A stretch of DNA of 64,000 nt from Pseudomonas salomonii (GTDB lineage Bacteria; Pseudomonadota; Gammaproteobacteria; Pseudomonadales; Pseudomonadaceae): assembly GCF_900107155.1 (NCBI RefSeq), contig NZ_FNOX01000004.1:310001-374000 (forward strand), written 5' to 3'. The notes under the pieces are model-generated. The model searched no databases and had not been told where the DNA came from. It worked only from the letters and a program-made list of their open reading frames with translations. Below are positions 47,826 to 59,165 of the stretch, one piece after another. How positions within the stretch are numbered: the stretch's first letter is position 1; the number at the start of each line of letters is the position of its first letter. Position numbers and translations under genes: made by a program.

Positions 47826-48796
47826 TGAGCGCCTTGCCCCCCGCCATCTTCCTGATGGGCCCTACGGCCGCCGGCAAGACCGACCTGGCCATCGAGCTGA
47901 CCAAGGTGCTGCCCTGCGAGCTGATCAGTGTCGACTCTGCCCTGGTTTACCGGGACATGGACATCGGTACGGCCAAGCCTTCAAAAGAACTGTTGGCACA
48001 GTATCCGCACCGGTTGATCGACATTATTGACCCGGCCGAGAGCTATTGCGCCGCCGATTTCCGTACCGATGCCCTGGCCGCCATGGCCGAAATCACTGCG
48101 CGGGGCAATATTCCGCTGCTGGTGGGCGGTACGATGCTCTATTACAAGGCTTTGCAGGAAGGCTTGGCGGATATGCCGGCGGCCGACGCCCAGGTGCGCG
48201 GCGAAATCGAAGAAGAGGCTGCACGCCTTGGATGGCAGGCCTTGCACGACCAGTTGGCGGCAGTCGACCCGGTTTCCGCTGCGCGCATTCACCCCAATGA
48301 CCCCCAGCGCCTCAGTCGCGCCCTGGAAGTCTGGCGGGTGAGCGGCCAGACCATGACTGAACACAGGCTGAAACAAACTGCGCAAAGTGCTGATGCAGGC
48401 GCATCTGGACAGTCACAATTGCCCTATACTGTGGCGAATCTGGCCATTGCTCCGGCAAATCGCCAGGTGTTGCATGAACGAATTGCACAAAGATTCACAA
48501 TTATGTTGGAACAGGGGTTTGTGGACGAGGTCGTAGCACTGCGTTCCAGAGGTGACCTGCATGCCGGGTTGCCTTCGATGCGTGCTGTAGGCTATCGCCA
48601 AGTCTGGGAACACCTGGATGGCAAGCTGACGTCAGCCGAAATGCAGGAACGCGGCATCATTGCCACGCGCCAATTGGCGAAGCGCCAGTTCACCTGGCTG
48701 CGCAGCTGGAGCGATTTGCACTGGTTGGACAGCCTGGACAGCGACAATCTGTCACGCGCCTTGAAATACTTGGGATCGGTCTCCATATTGAGCTGA
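47825..48796 (+). CDS. miaA: tRNA dimethylallyltransferase
   Basis: A 323-residue enzyme adding the isopentenyl group to A37 of tRNAs reading UNN codons. The P-loop [16 protein letters not shown] is at residues 9-24, followed by [19 protein letters not shown] and the Thr/Arg-rich PTLARPLS equivalents ([26 protein letters not shown]). The ATG at 47825 shares its first base with the mutL stop. The 93 bases to hfq hold a GCCGTC/GACGGC hairpin. Confidence 0.96.
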   Translation: MSALPPAIFLMGPTAAGKTDLAIELTKVLPCELISVDSALVYRDMDIGTAKPSKELLAQYPHRLIDIIDPAESYCAADFRTDALAAMAEITARGNIPLLVGGTMLYYKALQEGLADMPAADAQVRGEIEEEAARLGWQALHDQLAAVDPVSAARIHPNDPQRLSRALEVWRVSGQTMTEHRLKQTAQSADAGASGQSQLPYTVANLAIAPANRQVLHERIAQRFTIMLEQGFVDEVVALRSRGDLHAGLPSMRAVGYRQVWEHLDGKLTSAEMQERGIIATRQLAKRQFTWLRSWSDLHWLDSLDSDNLSRALKYLGSVSILS

Positions 48797-48889
48797 GTCC
48801 TTGCAATTGCCGTCTATCCTTGGGGGTGTGACGGCCATGAGCTATCTATTTTCCGAATTTTATTATTGATCCTTAAAGGAGTGCGGCAC

Positions 48890-49150
48890 ATGTCAAAAGG
48901 GCATTCGCTACAAGACCCTTACTTGAATACTTTACGTAAAGAGAAAGTTGGGGTTTCCATCTACCTGGTCAACGGTATCAAGCTGCAAGGCACGATCGAG
49001 TCGTTCGACCAGTTCGTGATCCTGCTGAAAAACACCGTCAGCCAGATGGTTTACAAGCACGCTATCTCGACAGTCGTTCCAGTTCGTCCAATCCGTCTGC
49101 CTAGCGCAGCAGGTGATGAACAGGGTGACGCTGAGCCAGGTAACGCCTGA
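48890..49150 (+). CDS. hfq: RNA chaperone Hfq
   Basis: An 86-residue Sm-like hexamer that pairs small RNAs with mRNAs and, in Pseudomonas, assists Crc in carbon catabolite repression. Sm1 is [24 protein letters not shown] and Sm2 ends [10 protein letters not shown] with the conserved Tyr-Lys-His. The C-terminal tail is short and acidic, as in pseudomonads (E. coli 102 residues). AAAGGAG stands 8-9 bases before the ATG. hflX follows after 12 bases. Confidence 0.98.
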   Translation: MSKGHSLQDPYLNTLRKEKVGVSIYLVNGIKLQGTIESFDQFVILLKNTVSQMVYKHAISTVVPVRPIRLPSAAGDEQGDAEPGNA

Positions 49151-49162
49151 TAGGAGTCTCCT

Positions 49163-50464
49163 TTGTTCTTTGAGCGCCACGGTGGTGGTGAGCGAGTAAT
49201 CCTCGTTCACTTGGATGGACAGGACCCTGAGGCGCGCGAAGATCCGCAGGAGTTTCAGGAGTTGGCAAATTCGGCCGGCGCCGAGACCGTTGCGTTTTTT
49301 AACGTACCGCGTCATCGGCCAACCGCCAAATACCTGATTGGCAGCGGCAAGGTCGAGGAACTGCGCGACCTGGTTCACGCCGAAGAAGCCGATCTGGTGA
49401 TCTTCAATCACACCCTCACGCCCAGTCAGGAACGTAACCTCGAACGTGTTTTCGAGTGTCGCGTGATCGACCGCACCGGTCTGATTCTCGATATCTTCGC
49501 CCAACGCGCCCGTACCCATGAAGGCAAGCTCCAGGTAGAACTGGCCCAGCTTGACCACATGAGCACCCGGCTGGTGCGTGGCTGGACTCACCTTGAACGT
49601 CAGGGTGGTGGCATCGGCATGCGCGGCCCGGGTGAAACCCAGCTGGAAACCGACCGTCGTCTGCTGCGGGTGCGCCTGCGCCAGATCAAGGGCCGCCTGG
49701 AAAAAGTACGCAGCCAGCGCGAACAATCACGCCGTGGTCGCTCGCGTGCCGATATCCCTACCGTGTCTCTGGTGGGCTATACCAACGCCGGCAAATCCAC
49801 GCTGTTCAACAACGTGACGAAATCGGACGTGTACGCGGCCGACCAACTGTTCGCCACCCTCGACCCGACCTTGCGCCGTCTGGACATCGACGACCTGGGG
49901 CCGATTGTCCTGGCCGACACCGTAGGTTTCATTCGTCATCTGCCCCACAAGCTGGTCGAAGCATTTCGGTCTACGCTCGAAGAGTCGAGCAATTCCGACC
50001 TGCTGTTGCACGTGATCGATGCGGCCGAACCGGATCGCATGTTGCAGATCGAGCAGGTGATGGTGGTGCTGGGCGAGATTGGTGCACAAGACTTGCCGAT
50101 CCTCGAGGTCTATAACAAACTCGATTTGCTTGAGGGTGTCGAGCCGCAAATCCAGCGCGATGAAGACGGCAAGCCCCAGCGGGTTTGGCTGTCGGCACGC
50201 GATGGCAGTGGCCTGGAGTTGCTTGAACAGGCGATTGCCGAGTTGCTGGGCAGTGATTTGTTTGTCGGCACCTTGCGCTTGCCGCAACGTTTTGCTCGAC
50301 TGCGTGCACAGTTTTTCGAACTGGGCGCCGTACAGAAAGAAGAATACGACGAAGAAGGTGTCAGCTTGCTGGCCGTTCGATTGCCGCGCTCGGAGCTGAA
50401 TCGGCTGGTCAGCCGTGAAGGTGTGGTACCGACAGAGTTCATCGAACAACACACTTTGCAATAA
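49163..50464 (+). CDS. hflX: GTPase HflX (ribosome rescue/recycling)
   Basis: A 433-residue GTPase that binds the large ribosomal subunit and splits stalled ribosomes under heat stress. The N-terminal HflX-specific domain contains SGKVEELRD and NHTLTPSQERNLE and ends with a Gly-rich GPGETQLE. The G domain has G1 GYTNAGKSTLFN, G3 DTVGFIRHLPH and G4 NKLDLL. The start is TTG at 49163 after AGGAG with a 6-base gap. Part of the miaA-hfq-hflX-hflK-hflC series. Confidence 0.96.
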   Translation: MFFERHGGGERVILVHLDGQDPEAREDPQEFQELANSAGAETVAFFNVPRHRPTAKYLIGSGKVEELRDLVHAEEADLVIFNHTLTPSQERNLERVFECRVIDRTGLILDIFAQRARTHEGKLQVELAQLDHMSTRLVRGWTHLERQGGGIGMRGPGETQLETDRRLLRVRLRQIKGRLEKVRSQREQSRRGRSRADIPTVSLVGYTNAGKSTLFNNVTKSDVYAADQLFATLDPTLRRLDIDDLGPIVLADTVGFIRHLPHKLVEAFRSTLEESSNSDLLLHVIDAAEPDRMLQIEQVMVVLGEIGAQDLPILEVYNKLDLLEGVEPQIQRDEDGKPQRVWLSARDGSGLELLEQAIAELLGSDLFVGTLRLPQRFARLRAQFFELGAVQKEEYDEEGVSLLAVRLPRSELNRLVSREGVVPTEFIEQHTLQ

Positions 50465-50560
50465 AAGCCTCCGAAAGCGGTTGTGCCGCAGTAGCAGGCA
50501 TTCTGTAGCATTGGTCGGCGCGCCGTGGGTGCGTCTTTGCTTTATCAGATGGAGAGCGCT

Positions 50561-51739
50561 ATGGCTTGGAATGAGCCGGGTGGCAACTCGAATAATCAGG
50601 ATCCTTGGGGTGGTAAACGCCGCAATAATGGCGACCGCAAGGGGCCACCAGATCTCGACGAGGCCTTCCGAAAGCTGCAGGAAAGCCTGAATGGGTTGTT
50701 CGGTGGTGGAAAAAAACGTGGTGGCGGTGACGACGGCGGTCGCACAAGCAAGGGCGGCGGCTATGGCCTGCTGGGCCTCGGGCTTGTCGTGCTCGCAGCC
50801 GTGTGGCTGTACAGCGCTGTGTACGTAGTCGACGAGCAGGAGCAAGCCGTGGTGCTGCGCTTCGGCAAGTACTACGAGACTGTCGGGCCAGGCCTGAACA
50901 TCTATTTCCCGCCGATCGACAAGAAGTACATGGAGAACGTCACGCGTGAGCGTGCCTACACCAAGCAGGGCCAGATGCTGACCGAAGACGAGAACATCGT
51001 CGAAGTGCCGCTGACCGTGCAGTACAAGATCAGCAACCTGCAGGACTTCGTGCTGAACGTTGATCAGCCGGAAATCAGCCTGCAACACGCAACCGAAAGC
51101 GCCCTGCGCCACGTGGTGGGTTCCACCGCCATGGACCAGGTGCTGACCGAAGGTCGTGAATTGATGGCCAGCGAAATCAAGGAGCGCCTGCAACGGTTCC
51201 TCGATACCTATCGCACCGGCATCACGGTGACTCAGGTGAACGTACAGAGCGCAGCGGCACCGCGCGAAGTGCAGGAAGCCTTTGATGACGTGATCCGCGC
51301 CCGTGAAGACGAGCAGCGTTCGCGCAACCAGGCTGAAACCTACGCCAACGGTGTCGTACCGGAAGCCCGTGGTCAGGCCCAGCGCATCCTTGAAGATGCC
51401 AACGGTTACCGCGACGAAGTGGTCTCCCGCGCCAAGGGTGAGGCGGACCGCTTTACCAAACTGGTTGCCGAGTACCGCAAGGCTCCGGAAGTCACGCGTG
51501 AGCGTTTGTACCTGGACACCATGCAGGAAGTCTTCAGCAACACCAGCAAGGTTCTCGTGACCGGCAGCAAAGGTGGGCAGAACAACCTGCTTTACCTGCC
51601 GCTGGACAAGATGATCGAAGGTGGTCGTAGCGGCACCAGCGCACCGTCGAGCAGCTCGAATGCCGCTGCCAACGAAGCGAGCGCCCGTGCGGCCGCTGAC
51701 TTGCTGCAACAGCAAACACGTACCAGGGAGAGTCGTTGA
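50561..51739 (+). CDS. hflK: FtsH protease modulator HflK
   Basis: A 392-residue inner-membrane SPFH (prohibitin-like) protein. It forms a large cage with HflC around the FtsH protease. The N-terminal 75 residues are polar and Gly/Asn/Arg-rich, then one membrane helix (YGLLGLGLVVLAAVWLYSAVYV), then the SPFH domain beginning VDEQEQAVVLRFGKYY. The C-terminal coiled-coil region is followed by a Ser/Ala-rich tail. The ATG at 50561 follows GGAGAGCGCT. Its stop overlaps the hflC start. Confidence 0.96.
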   Translation: MAWNEPGGNSNNQDPWGGKRRNNGDRKGPPDLDEAFRKLQESLNGLFGGGKKRGGGDDGGRTSKGGGYGLLGLGLVVLAAVWLYSAVYVVDEQEQAVVLRFGKYYETVGPGLNIYFPPIDKKYMENVTRERAYTKQGQMLTEDENIVEVPLTVQYKISNLQDFVLNVDQPEISLQHATESALRHVVGSTAMDQVLTEGRELMASEIKERLQRFLDTYRTGITVTQVNVQSAAAPREVQEAFDDVIRAREDEQRSRNQAETYANGVVPEARGQAQRILEDANGYRDEVVSRAKGEADRFTKLVAEYRKAPEVTRERLYLDTMQEVFSNTSKVLVTGSKGGQNNLLYLPLDKMIEGGRSGTSAPSSSSNAAANEASARAAADLLQQQTRTRESR

Positions 51740-52605
51740 TGAGCAATAAATCGCTGACCGCCCTGATTGTGGGCGTCGTCGTGGTCATCGCTGCCTGGAA
51801 CTGCTTCTACATCGTGTCTCAGACCGAGCGCGCGGTGTTGCTGCAATTCGGTCGTGTGGTGCAGGCGGATGTCCAGCCGGGCCTGCATGTGAAAGTCCCC
51901 TACGTGAACCAGGTGCGCAAGTTCGACGGCCGCCTGATGACCCTGGATGCACCGACACAACGCTTCCTGACCCTGGAAAAGAAAGCCGTGATGGTTGACG
52001 CCTACGCCAAGTGGCGCGTCAAGGATGCCGAGCGCTTCTACACCGCGACCTCCGGCCTCAAGCAGATTGCCGATGAGCGTTTGTCGCGCCGTCTGGAATC
52101 GGGCCTGCGTGACCAGTTTGGTAAACGCACCCTGCACGAGGTGGTATCCGGTGAACGTGATGCGCTGATGGCTGACATCACCCGTTCGCTGAACACGATG
52201 GCAGAGAAAGAGCTGGGCATCGAAGTAGTCGATGTTCGGGTCAAGGCCATCGACCTGCCGAAGGAAGTGAACCGCAGCGTGTTCGAGCGCATGAGCACCG
52301 AGCGTGAGCGTGAAGCCCGTGAGCATCGCGCCAAAGGTAACGAGTTGGCTGAAGGTATCCGTGCGGATGCCGACCGTCAGCGCCGTGTACTGCTGGCAGA
52401 GGCTTATCGCGAGTCTGAAGAGGCACGTGGTGACGGCGACGCCCAGGCTGCGGCGATCTACGCCAAGGCTTACGGCCAGGACCAGGAGTTCTACGCGTTC
52501 TACCGTAGCCTGCGTGCCTACCGTGAAAGCTTCGCGAACAAAACCGACGTCATGGTGCTGGACCCAAGCAGCGACTTCTTCCGCTACCTGGAAAAGTCCA
52601 AGTAA
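51739..52605 (+). CDS. hflC: FtsH protease modulator HflC
   Basis: A 288-residue SPFH partner of HflK. The N-terminal helix is LIVGVVVVIAAWNCFYIV, followed by the SPFH core (SQTERAVLLQFGRVVQ) and a charged coiled coil with MSTEREREAREHRAKG. It ends FRYLEKSK. The ATG at 51739 shares its A with the hflK stop. Neither protein shows a protease motif; both modulate FtsH. The 292 bases after it are described separately. Confidence 0.96.
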   Translation: MSNKSLTALIVGVVVVIAAWNCFYIVSQTERAVLLQFGRVVQADVQPGLHVKVPYVNQVRKFDGRLMTLDAPTQRFLTLEKKAVMVDAYAKWRVKDAERFYTATSGLKQIADERLSRRLESGLRDQFGKRTLHEVVSGERDALMADITRSLNTMAEKELGIEVVDVRVKAIDLPKEVNRSVFERMSTEREREAREHRAKGNELAEGIRADADRQRRVLLAEAYRESEEARGDGDAQAAAIYAKAYGQDQEFYAFYRSLRAYRESFANKTDVMVLDPSSDFFRYLEKSK

Positions 52606-52897
52606 CCAAGCCTGTGACTTTAGGGCGCACTCCGTCGGGCGGCTAAAATGCCTGGCGGGGTGATCCTTTCAGAAAACGGGTGTATGATGCGGCAGCCGGG
52701 AAATTCCCGGCTTTTTTGCGTCTGCATGTTTGTTTCGGCAGGCGCCACAGGTTTTTCGAGGAAAGTGCCCGACGAGGCCGCTGGCAGGCCGTTCGTCACG
52801 TCGCTCTTGCGCGTGGATTATGCAAAGCGTGGGTATTTTCTGCTTCACTCAAGGCTCGGCCGAGGGCTGGCCGCCCGGATCATAGGGGAATGGCGTA
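52606..52897 (+). other. Intergenic leader between hflC and hisZ
   Basis: A 292-base gap. It holds the intrinsic terminator at 52695, possibly a promoter just before it (TATGAT at 52683), and about 180 bases of leader before hisZ. No conserved protein is visible in any frame; a 107-codon frame overlapping hisZ has no family match by eye. A GGGGA site precedes the hisZ ATG. Confidence 0.5.
52695..52717 (+). terminator. Intrinsic terminator after hflC
   Basis: GCCGGG, five bases, CCCGGC, then six T. It lies 89 bases after the hflC stop and probably ends the hfq-hflC transcript. It sits 180 bases before hisZ, so attenuation of hisZ is also possible. Confidence 0.85.
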
Positions 52898-54085
52898 ATG
52901 GCAACGGTAGACCGCTGGCTGCTGCCAGATGGCATCGAAGAAGTACTGCCACCAGAGGCTGCGCGCATTGAAGTAGCGCGTCGCCAGGTGTTGGATCTGT
53001 TCCAGAGCTGGGGTTACGAGTTTGTCGTGACCCCCCATATCGAGTACCTGGAATCCCTGCTGACCGGCGCGGGCCAGGACCTGGATCTGCGCACCTTCAA
53101 GGTCATCGACCCGCAATCGGGGCGGCAAATGGGGTTCCGTGCCGACATCACGCCGCAAGTGGCGCGCATCGATGCGCACACCCTGCGCCGTGAAGGCCCG
53201 AGCCGCCTGTGCTACGCCGGCAGCGTGCTGCATGCTCAGCCGCGTGCGTTGTCGTCGTCGCGCAGCCCGATCCAGTTGGGCGCCGAGTTGTACGGTGATG
53301 CCAGCCCGAGCAGCGACGTTGAAGTGATCAGCCTGATGCTGGCTATGCTGCAACTGGCCGACGTGCCGGATGTGCACATGGACCTGGGTCACGTCGGTAT
53401 CTACCGTGGCCTGGCCCGTGCGGCCGGCTTGTCCGGTGAAGTGGAGCAACAGTTGTTCGATGCCTTGCAGCGCAAGGCGATCGATGAAGTGATCGCTCTG
53501 ACCGCAGGCGTGCCTGCGGACCTGGCCGACATGCTGCGTGCACTGGTTAACCTGTGCGGCGGCCGTGAAGTGCTGGTGGCTGCCCGTGAGCGCCTGGCCA
53601 ATGCGCCGGCGCCGGTCCTGGCTGCGCTGGATGATGTATTCGCGATTGCCGAGCAATTGTCGGCGCGCTTCCCCGAGTTGCCGCTGTATTTCGACCTGGG
53701 TGAGTTGCGCGGCTACCACTACCACACCGGTGTGGTGTTCGCCGTCTTTGTACCGGGTGTTGGCCAGGCCATCGCCCAAGGCGGTCGTTATGACGATATC
53801 GGCGCCGACTTCGGTCGCGCCCGTCCGGCGACTGGCTTTTCTACCGATTTGAAAACCCTGGTGACCCTGGGGCGTGCTGAGGTCGAGCTGCCGTCTGGTG
53901 GCATCTGGATGCCCGACAGTACGGACGCAGCACTCTGGCAGCAGGTTTGCCAGTTGCGCAGTGAGGGTCAGCGTGTCGTCCAGGCTTTGCCTGGGCAGCC
54001 ATTGGCCGCCGCCCGTGAAGCGGACTGCGACCGGCAATTGATTCTGCAGAACGGGCTTTGGCAAGTATCGCCACTGGCTTCTTGA
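52898..54085 (+). CDS. hisZ: ATP phosphoribosyltransferase regulatory subunit
   Basis: A 395-residue histidyl-tRNA-synthetase-like protein that activates the short-form HisG in histidine synthesis. Residues 10-110 show class II synthetase-like motifs ([21 protein letters not shown] and [14 protein letters not shown] for motif 2), with [10 protein letters not shown] and GGRYD in the second half. The aminoacylation-specific C-terminal domain is absent, as in HisZ. Its partner HisG is not in this window. purA follows 54 bases later, with a 7-bp hairpin between them. Confidence 0.94.
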   Translation: MATVDRWLLPDGIEEVLPPEAARIEVARRQVLDLFQSWGYEFVVTPHIEYLESLLTGAGQDLDLRTFKVIDPQSGRQMGFRADITPQVARIDAHTLRREGPSRLCYAGSVLHAQPRALSSSRSPIQLGAELYGDASPSSDVEVISLMLAMLQLADVPDVHMDLGHVGIYRGLARAAGLSGEVEQQLFDALQRKAIDEVIALTAGVPADLADMLRALVNLCGGREVLVAARERLANAPAPVLAALDDVFAIAEQLSARFPELPLYFDLGELRGYHYHTGVVFAVFVPGVGQAIAQGGRYDDIGADFGRARPATGFSTDLKTLVTLGRAEVELPSGGIWMPDSTDAALWQQVCQLRSEGQRVVQALPGQPLAAAREADCDRQLILQNGLWQVSPLAS

Positions 54086-55429
<1,344 letters not shown>

Positions 55430-55451
55430 TAAGCTGTTGATGTAAAAAGCA

Positions 55452-55477
55452 AAGGGCTCCTTCGGGAGCCCTTTTTT
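55452..55477 (+). terminator. Intrinsic terminator after purA
   Basis: GGGCTCC, TTC, GGGAGCCC followed by six T, 25 bases after the purA stop. Confidence 0.95.
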
Positions 55478-55568
55478 GTGGCCGGCTGGCAATCGGCACG
55501 ACCCTTGCTACGGTTCTTTCTTTCGCGGTGCTATCAAATTAATGGCACCCGTGGTGGAGGGATTTACC

Positions 55569-57503
55569 GTGTCTGCCGTTCTCTCATTGTTACAAAGCCG
55601 GCTGTTGCGGCCGGTGTTCGTTACCCTAGGTATCGCTCTTTTGGTGCAAGTGCTGGTGGCCGTTGCCCTGACGCGAAGCACCGTGACGGCGCTGGAAGCG
55701 GATTTAAGCAACCGCCTGGGGGCCGACAGCCAGAAACTGTCTGGTGAGCTGGCGCAAGCCGGCAAGGAAGTCACCTCGAGCCTGGACAGCTTGTCTTCGA
55801 GCACGCGTCAGCGTCTGACCGCAGGGCTTTCCACGCGCCTGCAAGAGGAGCAGAGGCAACTGCGTGCGACCCTGGAAAAAGACCTGCAGGATTCGGCCAA
55901 TGACATGGCCCAACTGCTGGCGTCGGTGGCGCCCCGCGCCATGTGGGACAGCGACGTGCCGACATTGTCGGAGTTCGCCCGGCGCGCCCAGCGCAATCCC
56001 AACGTGTTGTTCGTGGTGTATGACGACGCGGCTGGCGAGCACCTGACCCGTTACCTCAACCGCGAAAACCCGATCAACCAGGCACTGTTGGACAAGGGCA
56101 AGGGCGACCGAGCCTTGGATAAGGTCCTGGATGCGGCTAAAAACGATCCTTCGGTATTCTACGTCGAAGCCTCGATCAGCCCCAACGGCACCGAGATCGG
56201 CAAAGTCCGCATGGGCGTCTCGACCAAAGCGGTAGAGGCCGACCTGGCAGCGCTGGACAAGCGCTTTGCTGCCTTGATCGCCAGCAGCGATCAGTTGGTC
56301 GGTGACAGCCTCAAAGGCGCCGCCGCCGACAGCGCAGCGGCCATGGGCGCGCGCCTGCAATCGGCGCAAGCCACCGCCACCCAGATGACCGCCAACACCA
56401 GCAGCGCCGTACAGGACGCTGCGGGAGCGCTGCGCTGGCGCATCGGTATGGGACTCGCCATTGTCGGGTTCGGCGTATTGCTGCTGATCGCCATCGTGTT
56501 GGGGCGCCGTGTGGTCAATCGGCTGAAGTTGTTGATTGCCGCCATGGACGACCTGGCGGCGGGCGAGGGCGATCTCACCAAGCGTGTGCAGATCAACAGC
56601 AAGGACGAAATCGGCGACATGGCCTCGGCGGTCAATCGCTTTGTGGATAAGTTGCAGCCGATCGTGCGTGAGGCGGGCGATGTAGCGCAGCGCACCGGTG
56701 TCGAAATCGGCGCCATGACTTTACGCAATGCCGGGGCTGACAAGGCGGCCGGTTTGCAGCGCGACGAAGTTGCCGAAAGCCTGCGCGCGCTTTCGCAAAT
56801 GGCCGATGAGGCCCAGGCCGAAAGCCATGCGATGCAGGCGGCGTTGCAGCAGGTGGTGGATATTCGCCAGGCCACGGATGAAAACTCACGGACCTCGGCA
56901 GAGGTCGGCAGCCTGATCGAGGCGCTCGCGGGGCAAGTGCAGGCCGGTTCCCAAGTGATCGAGCGGTTGGCGCAGCAAAGCGAGCAGATCGAGGTGGTGT
57001 TGACGGTGATCCACGGGATTGCCGAGCAGACCAACTTGCTGGCCCTGAATGCGGCGATTGAAGCGGCGCGTGCCGGTGAGACCGGGCGAGGTTTTGCGGT
57101 GGTGGCAGACGAAGTGCGGGCGCTGGCGAGTAAAACCCAAAGCTCTACCGGCGACATCCAGGCGCATATCGTGGCATTGCAACAGGGTGCACGCGAGGCG
57201 GTGGAAACCATCGGCAAGGCCGGGCGCCAGGCGAATGAAGGGTTGTTGGTGCTGCGCGACAGTGTGCGCTTGCAGCAGTCGGTGCAGGCTTCGGTGGAGC
57301 AAGTGCATGCGGCGATTGGCCTGGCAACGCGTGCGGCCGAGCATCAAGCCCAGGGCGCGCATGCGGTACGTGGGCGGGTCGAGGTGATCCATGCCCAGGC
57401 TGAGCGTGCCGCGCAGGCGGTGGTGGAAACCACGGCCAGTGGCAAGGTGCTGGATGGGTTGGCGGCACAGTTGAAGGCGAGCTTGGGGCAGTTTCGGGCT
57501 TAG
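55569..57503 (+). CDS. Methyl-accepting chemotaxis protein
   Basis: A 644-residue transmembrane chemoreceptor. Helix 1 is near residues 13-33 ([20 protein letters not shown]), followed by a periplasmic sensor of about 250 residues with long coiled helices, helix 2 near 290-312 ([21 protein letters not shown]), a HAMP domain and the signalling domain. Its conserved hairpin tip is [21 protein letters not shown]. The GTG at 55569 with GGAGGG upstream is preferred; an ATG nine codons earlier has no site. No CheB/CheR-binding C-terminal pentapeptide is evident. The ligand is unknown. The gene lies between purA and rnr, where P. aeruginosa has, from memory, only a tRNA-Leu. Confidence 0.92.
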   Translation: MSAVLSLLQSRLLRPVFVTLGIALLVQVLVAVALTRSTVTALEADLSNRLGADSQKLSGELAQAGKEVTSSLDSLSSSTRQRLTAGLSTRLQEEQRQLRATLEKDLQDSANDMAQLLASVAPRAMWDSDVPTLSEFARRAQRNPNVLFVVYDDAAGEHLTRYLNRENPINQALLDKGKGDRALDKVLDAAKNDPSVFYVEASISPNGTEIGKVRMGVSTKAVEADLAALDKRFAALIASSDQLVGDSLKGAAADSAAAMGARLQSAQATATQMTANTSSAVQDAAGALRWRIGMGLAIVGFGVLLLIAIVLGRRVVNRLKLLIAAMDDLAAGEGDLTKRVQINSKDEIGDMASAVNRFVDKLQPIVREAGDVAQRTGVEIGAMTLRNAGADKAAGLQRDEVAESLRALSQMADEAQAESHAMQAALQQVVDIRQATDENSRTSAEVGSLIEALAGQVQAGSQVIERLAQQSEQIEVVLTVIHGIAEQTNLLALNAAIEAARAGETGRGFAVVADEVRALASKTQSSTGDIQAHIVALQQGAREAVETIGKAGRQANEGLLVLRDSVRLQQSVQASVEQVHAAIGLATRAAEHQAQGAHAVRGRVEVIHAQAERAAQAVVETTASGKVLDGLAAQLKASLGQFRA

Positions 57504-57521
57504 CGTCGTTTGCGCCGGCCT

Positions 57522-57605
57522 CATCGCAGGCAAGCCAGCTCCCACATTTGACCGAGTTCCAGCTTTGGAATGCAGTCGAATGTGGGAGCTGGCTTGCCTG
57601 CGATA
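57522..57605. repeat. REP pair, GGGAGCTGGCTTGCCTGCGAT class
   Basis: Inverted arms ATCGCAGGCAAGCCAGCTCC and its complement flank a short spacer, between the convergent chemoreceptor and ABC permease genes. Confidence 0.92.
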
Positions 57606-57611
57606 GCGGTC

Positions 57612-59165
57612 TCAGCGGCTCAAATACATCCGCGTCGTCAGCAGATACACCGGCAGCCCCGACACCAGAATCAACAACGCCGCATACGGCGCCGCCGCCG
57701 CAAACTCAACATTCGAGGTATGTGCCCACACGGCAGTCGCCAGGGTATTCAACCCCGTCGGGCTGAGCAGCAAAGTCGCCGTCAACTCCTTCATTGCATC
57801 CAGAAACACCAACGCAAACGCCGCCCCTAATGCCGGGAAAATAATCGGCAAGGTCACCCGGCAAAACGCGCTGAATGACGAAGCGCCCAGCGTGCGTGCA
57901 GCTTCTTCCAGTTGCGGCGCAGCTTTGTTCAGTGCGGTTCGAATCGGCGCCTGAGCGAGCGGCAGAAACAACAGCGCATAAGCAATCAGCAGCAGCGCCG
58001 AGGTCTGATACAGCACGGGCACATAGTGCAGCGCGAAGTACACCAGTGTCAGCGCAATCACCAGACCGGGCAGGGCATGCAACAGGTAGGGCAGGCGCTC
58101 AGCCCAGATCGCCAACTGGCCTTTGTAGCGCACCACCAGCAGGCCGACCGGCACAGCCAATGCCAGACAAAGCGCAGCGCCGCCCAAGGACAATGCCAGC
58201 GAAGACATCAATGCCTCGCCAATTTCGGCCACCGGGAATGCCGCCGATGAACCCACCGCCAGCCAATAAGCAAGCATTCCCAACGGAATACCGCTACCGA
58301 TGACCGCCAGCGCCAGGCAGTACAGCTGACCCAAGGTCGACCATTTACCCAGCTTGACCTGTTCCGCATGCCGCGCCGCGCCCTGGCCGATGCGCACATG
58401 CCGGCCCTTGCCGCGCACCCGCAGCTCCAGCCACAGCAGCGTCAGGCACATCACCAGCAGTACCGCCGAGAGCATCGCGGCATTGGCGTTGCTGAATTCC
58501 AGTTCGAACTGTTGGTAGATCGCGGTGGTAAAGGTTTGCAGGCCGATGATCGACAGCGCGCCGAATTCCACCAGCATATGCAGCGCGATCAGCAGCGCTC
58601 CGGCCAGCAGCGAAGGCCAGAGCAACGGCAGTGTAATTCGAAAAAATACGCCCCAGCGATTCAGTCCCAGCGTGCGGGCCGACTCTTCAAGGGATGGATC
58701 AAGATTGCGCAATGTCGCCGCCACCGGCAGAAACACCAGCGGGTATTTGGACAGGGTCATCACCAGGATTGCCCCGCCCAGGCCCTCGAAGTTGGCGCTC
58801 AGTGAGACCCAGGTGAAGCTGCTGACAAACGCAGGCACGGCGAACGGCAAGCACAGGATCACGCCCCAGATGCGTCGCCCCGGCAGGTTGCTGCGCTCCA
58901 GTAACCACGCCAGTGACAGACCGATTACGCCGCACGCCACCGTCACCCCAACCATCAACGCCAGGGTGTTGCGCAGCAGTCCGAATACATACGGCCGCCA
59001 CAGCAGGTGCACCGCCTCCGCCCAGCCCGCCTGCCAGGCCTTGGTGCCGACATACACCAGCGGCAGCAGGCTCAAGCCCACCAGAAACAGCACGGGCAGC
59101 AGCAGCCAGATCGACGGGCGTTTGCGCCGGGGTATGAACCCGGCGGCGGAAAGCGATGGGTTCAT
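57612..59165 (-). CDS. Iron(III)-type ABC transporter permease
   Basis: A 517-residue inner-membrane permease with 12 predicted helices made of two repeated six-helix BPD_transp_1 halves, the fused layout of FbpB/SfuB iron permeases. The EAA-like loops include LEESARTLGLNRWGVFFRITLP in the first half and LEEAARTLGASSFSAFCRVTLP in the second. The start shares one base with the stop of the binding-protein gene, so they are coupled. No ATPase gene follows. Substrate (Fe3+ or similar) is from family resemblance; sulfate, thiamine or other oxyanion permeases look different. Confidence 0.88.
   Translation of the reverse strand: MNPSLSAAGFIPRRKRPSIWLLLPVLFLVGLSLLPLVYVGTKAWQAGWAEAVHLLWRPYVFGLLRNTLALMVGVTVACGVIGLSLAWLLERSNLPGRRIWGVILCLPFAVPAFVSSFTWVSLSANFEGLGGAILVMTLSKYPLVFLPVAATLRNLDPSLEESARTLGLNRWGVFFRITLPLLWPSLLAGALLIALHMLVEFGALSIIGLQTFTTAIYQQFELEFSNANAAMLSAVLLVMCLTLLWLELRVRGKGRHVRIGQGAARHAEQVKLGKWSTLGQLYCLALAVIGSGIPLGMLAYWLAVGSSAAFPVAEIGEALMSSLALSLGGAALCLALAVPVGLLVVRYKGQLAIWAERLPYLLHALPGLVIALTLVYFALHYVPVLYQTSALLLIAYALLFLPLAQAPIRTALNKAAPQLEEAARTLGASSFSAFCRVTLPIIFPALGAAFALVFLDAMKELTATLLLSPTGLNTLATAVWAHTSNVEFAAAAPYAALLILVSGLPVYLLTTRMYLSR

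Noticed and set aside
48809..48835. GCCGTC/GACGGC hairpin between miaA and hfq as a terminator
   Set aside because: No T-run follows and the loop is 15 bases; it may be a leader structure of hfq but is not a supported terminator.
52648..52971. 107-codon forward frame overlapping the start of hisZ
   Set aside because: It runs through the terminator hairpin and into hisZ in another frame, and shows no recognisable domain or ribosome site.
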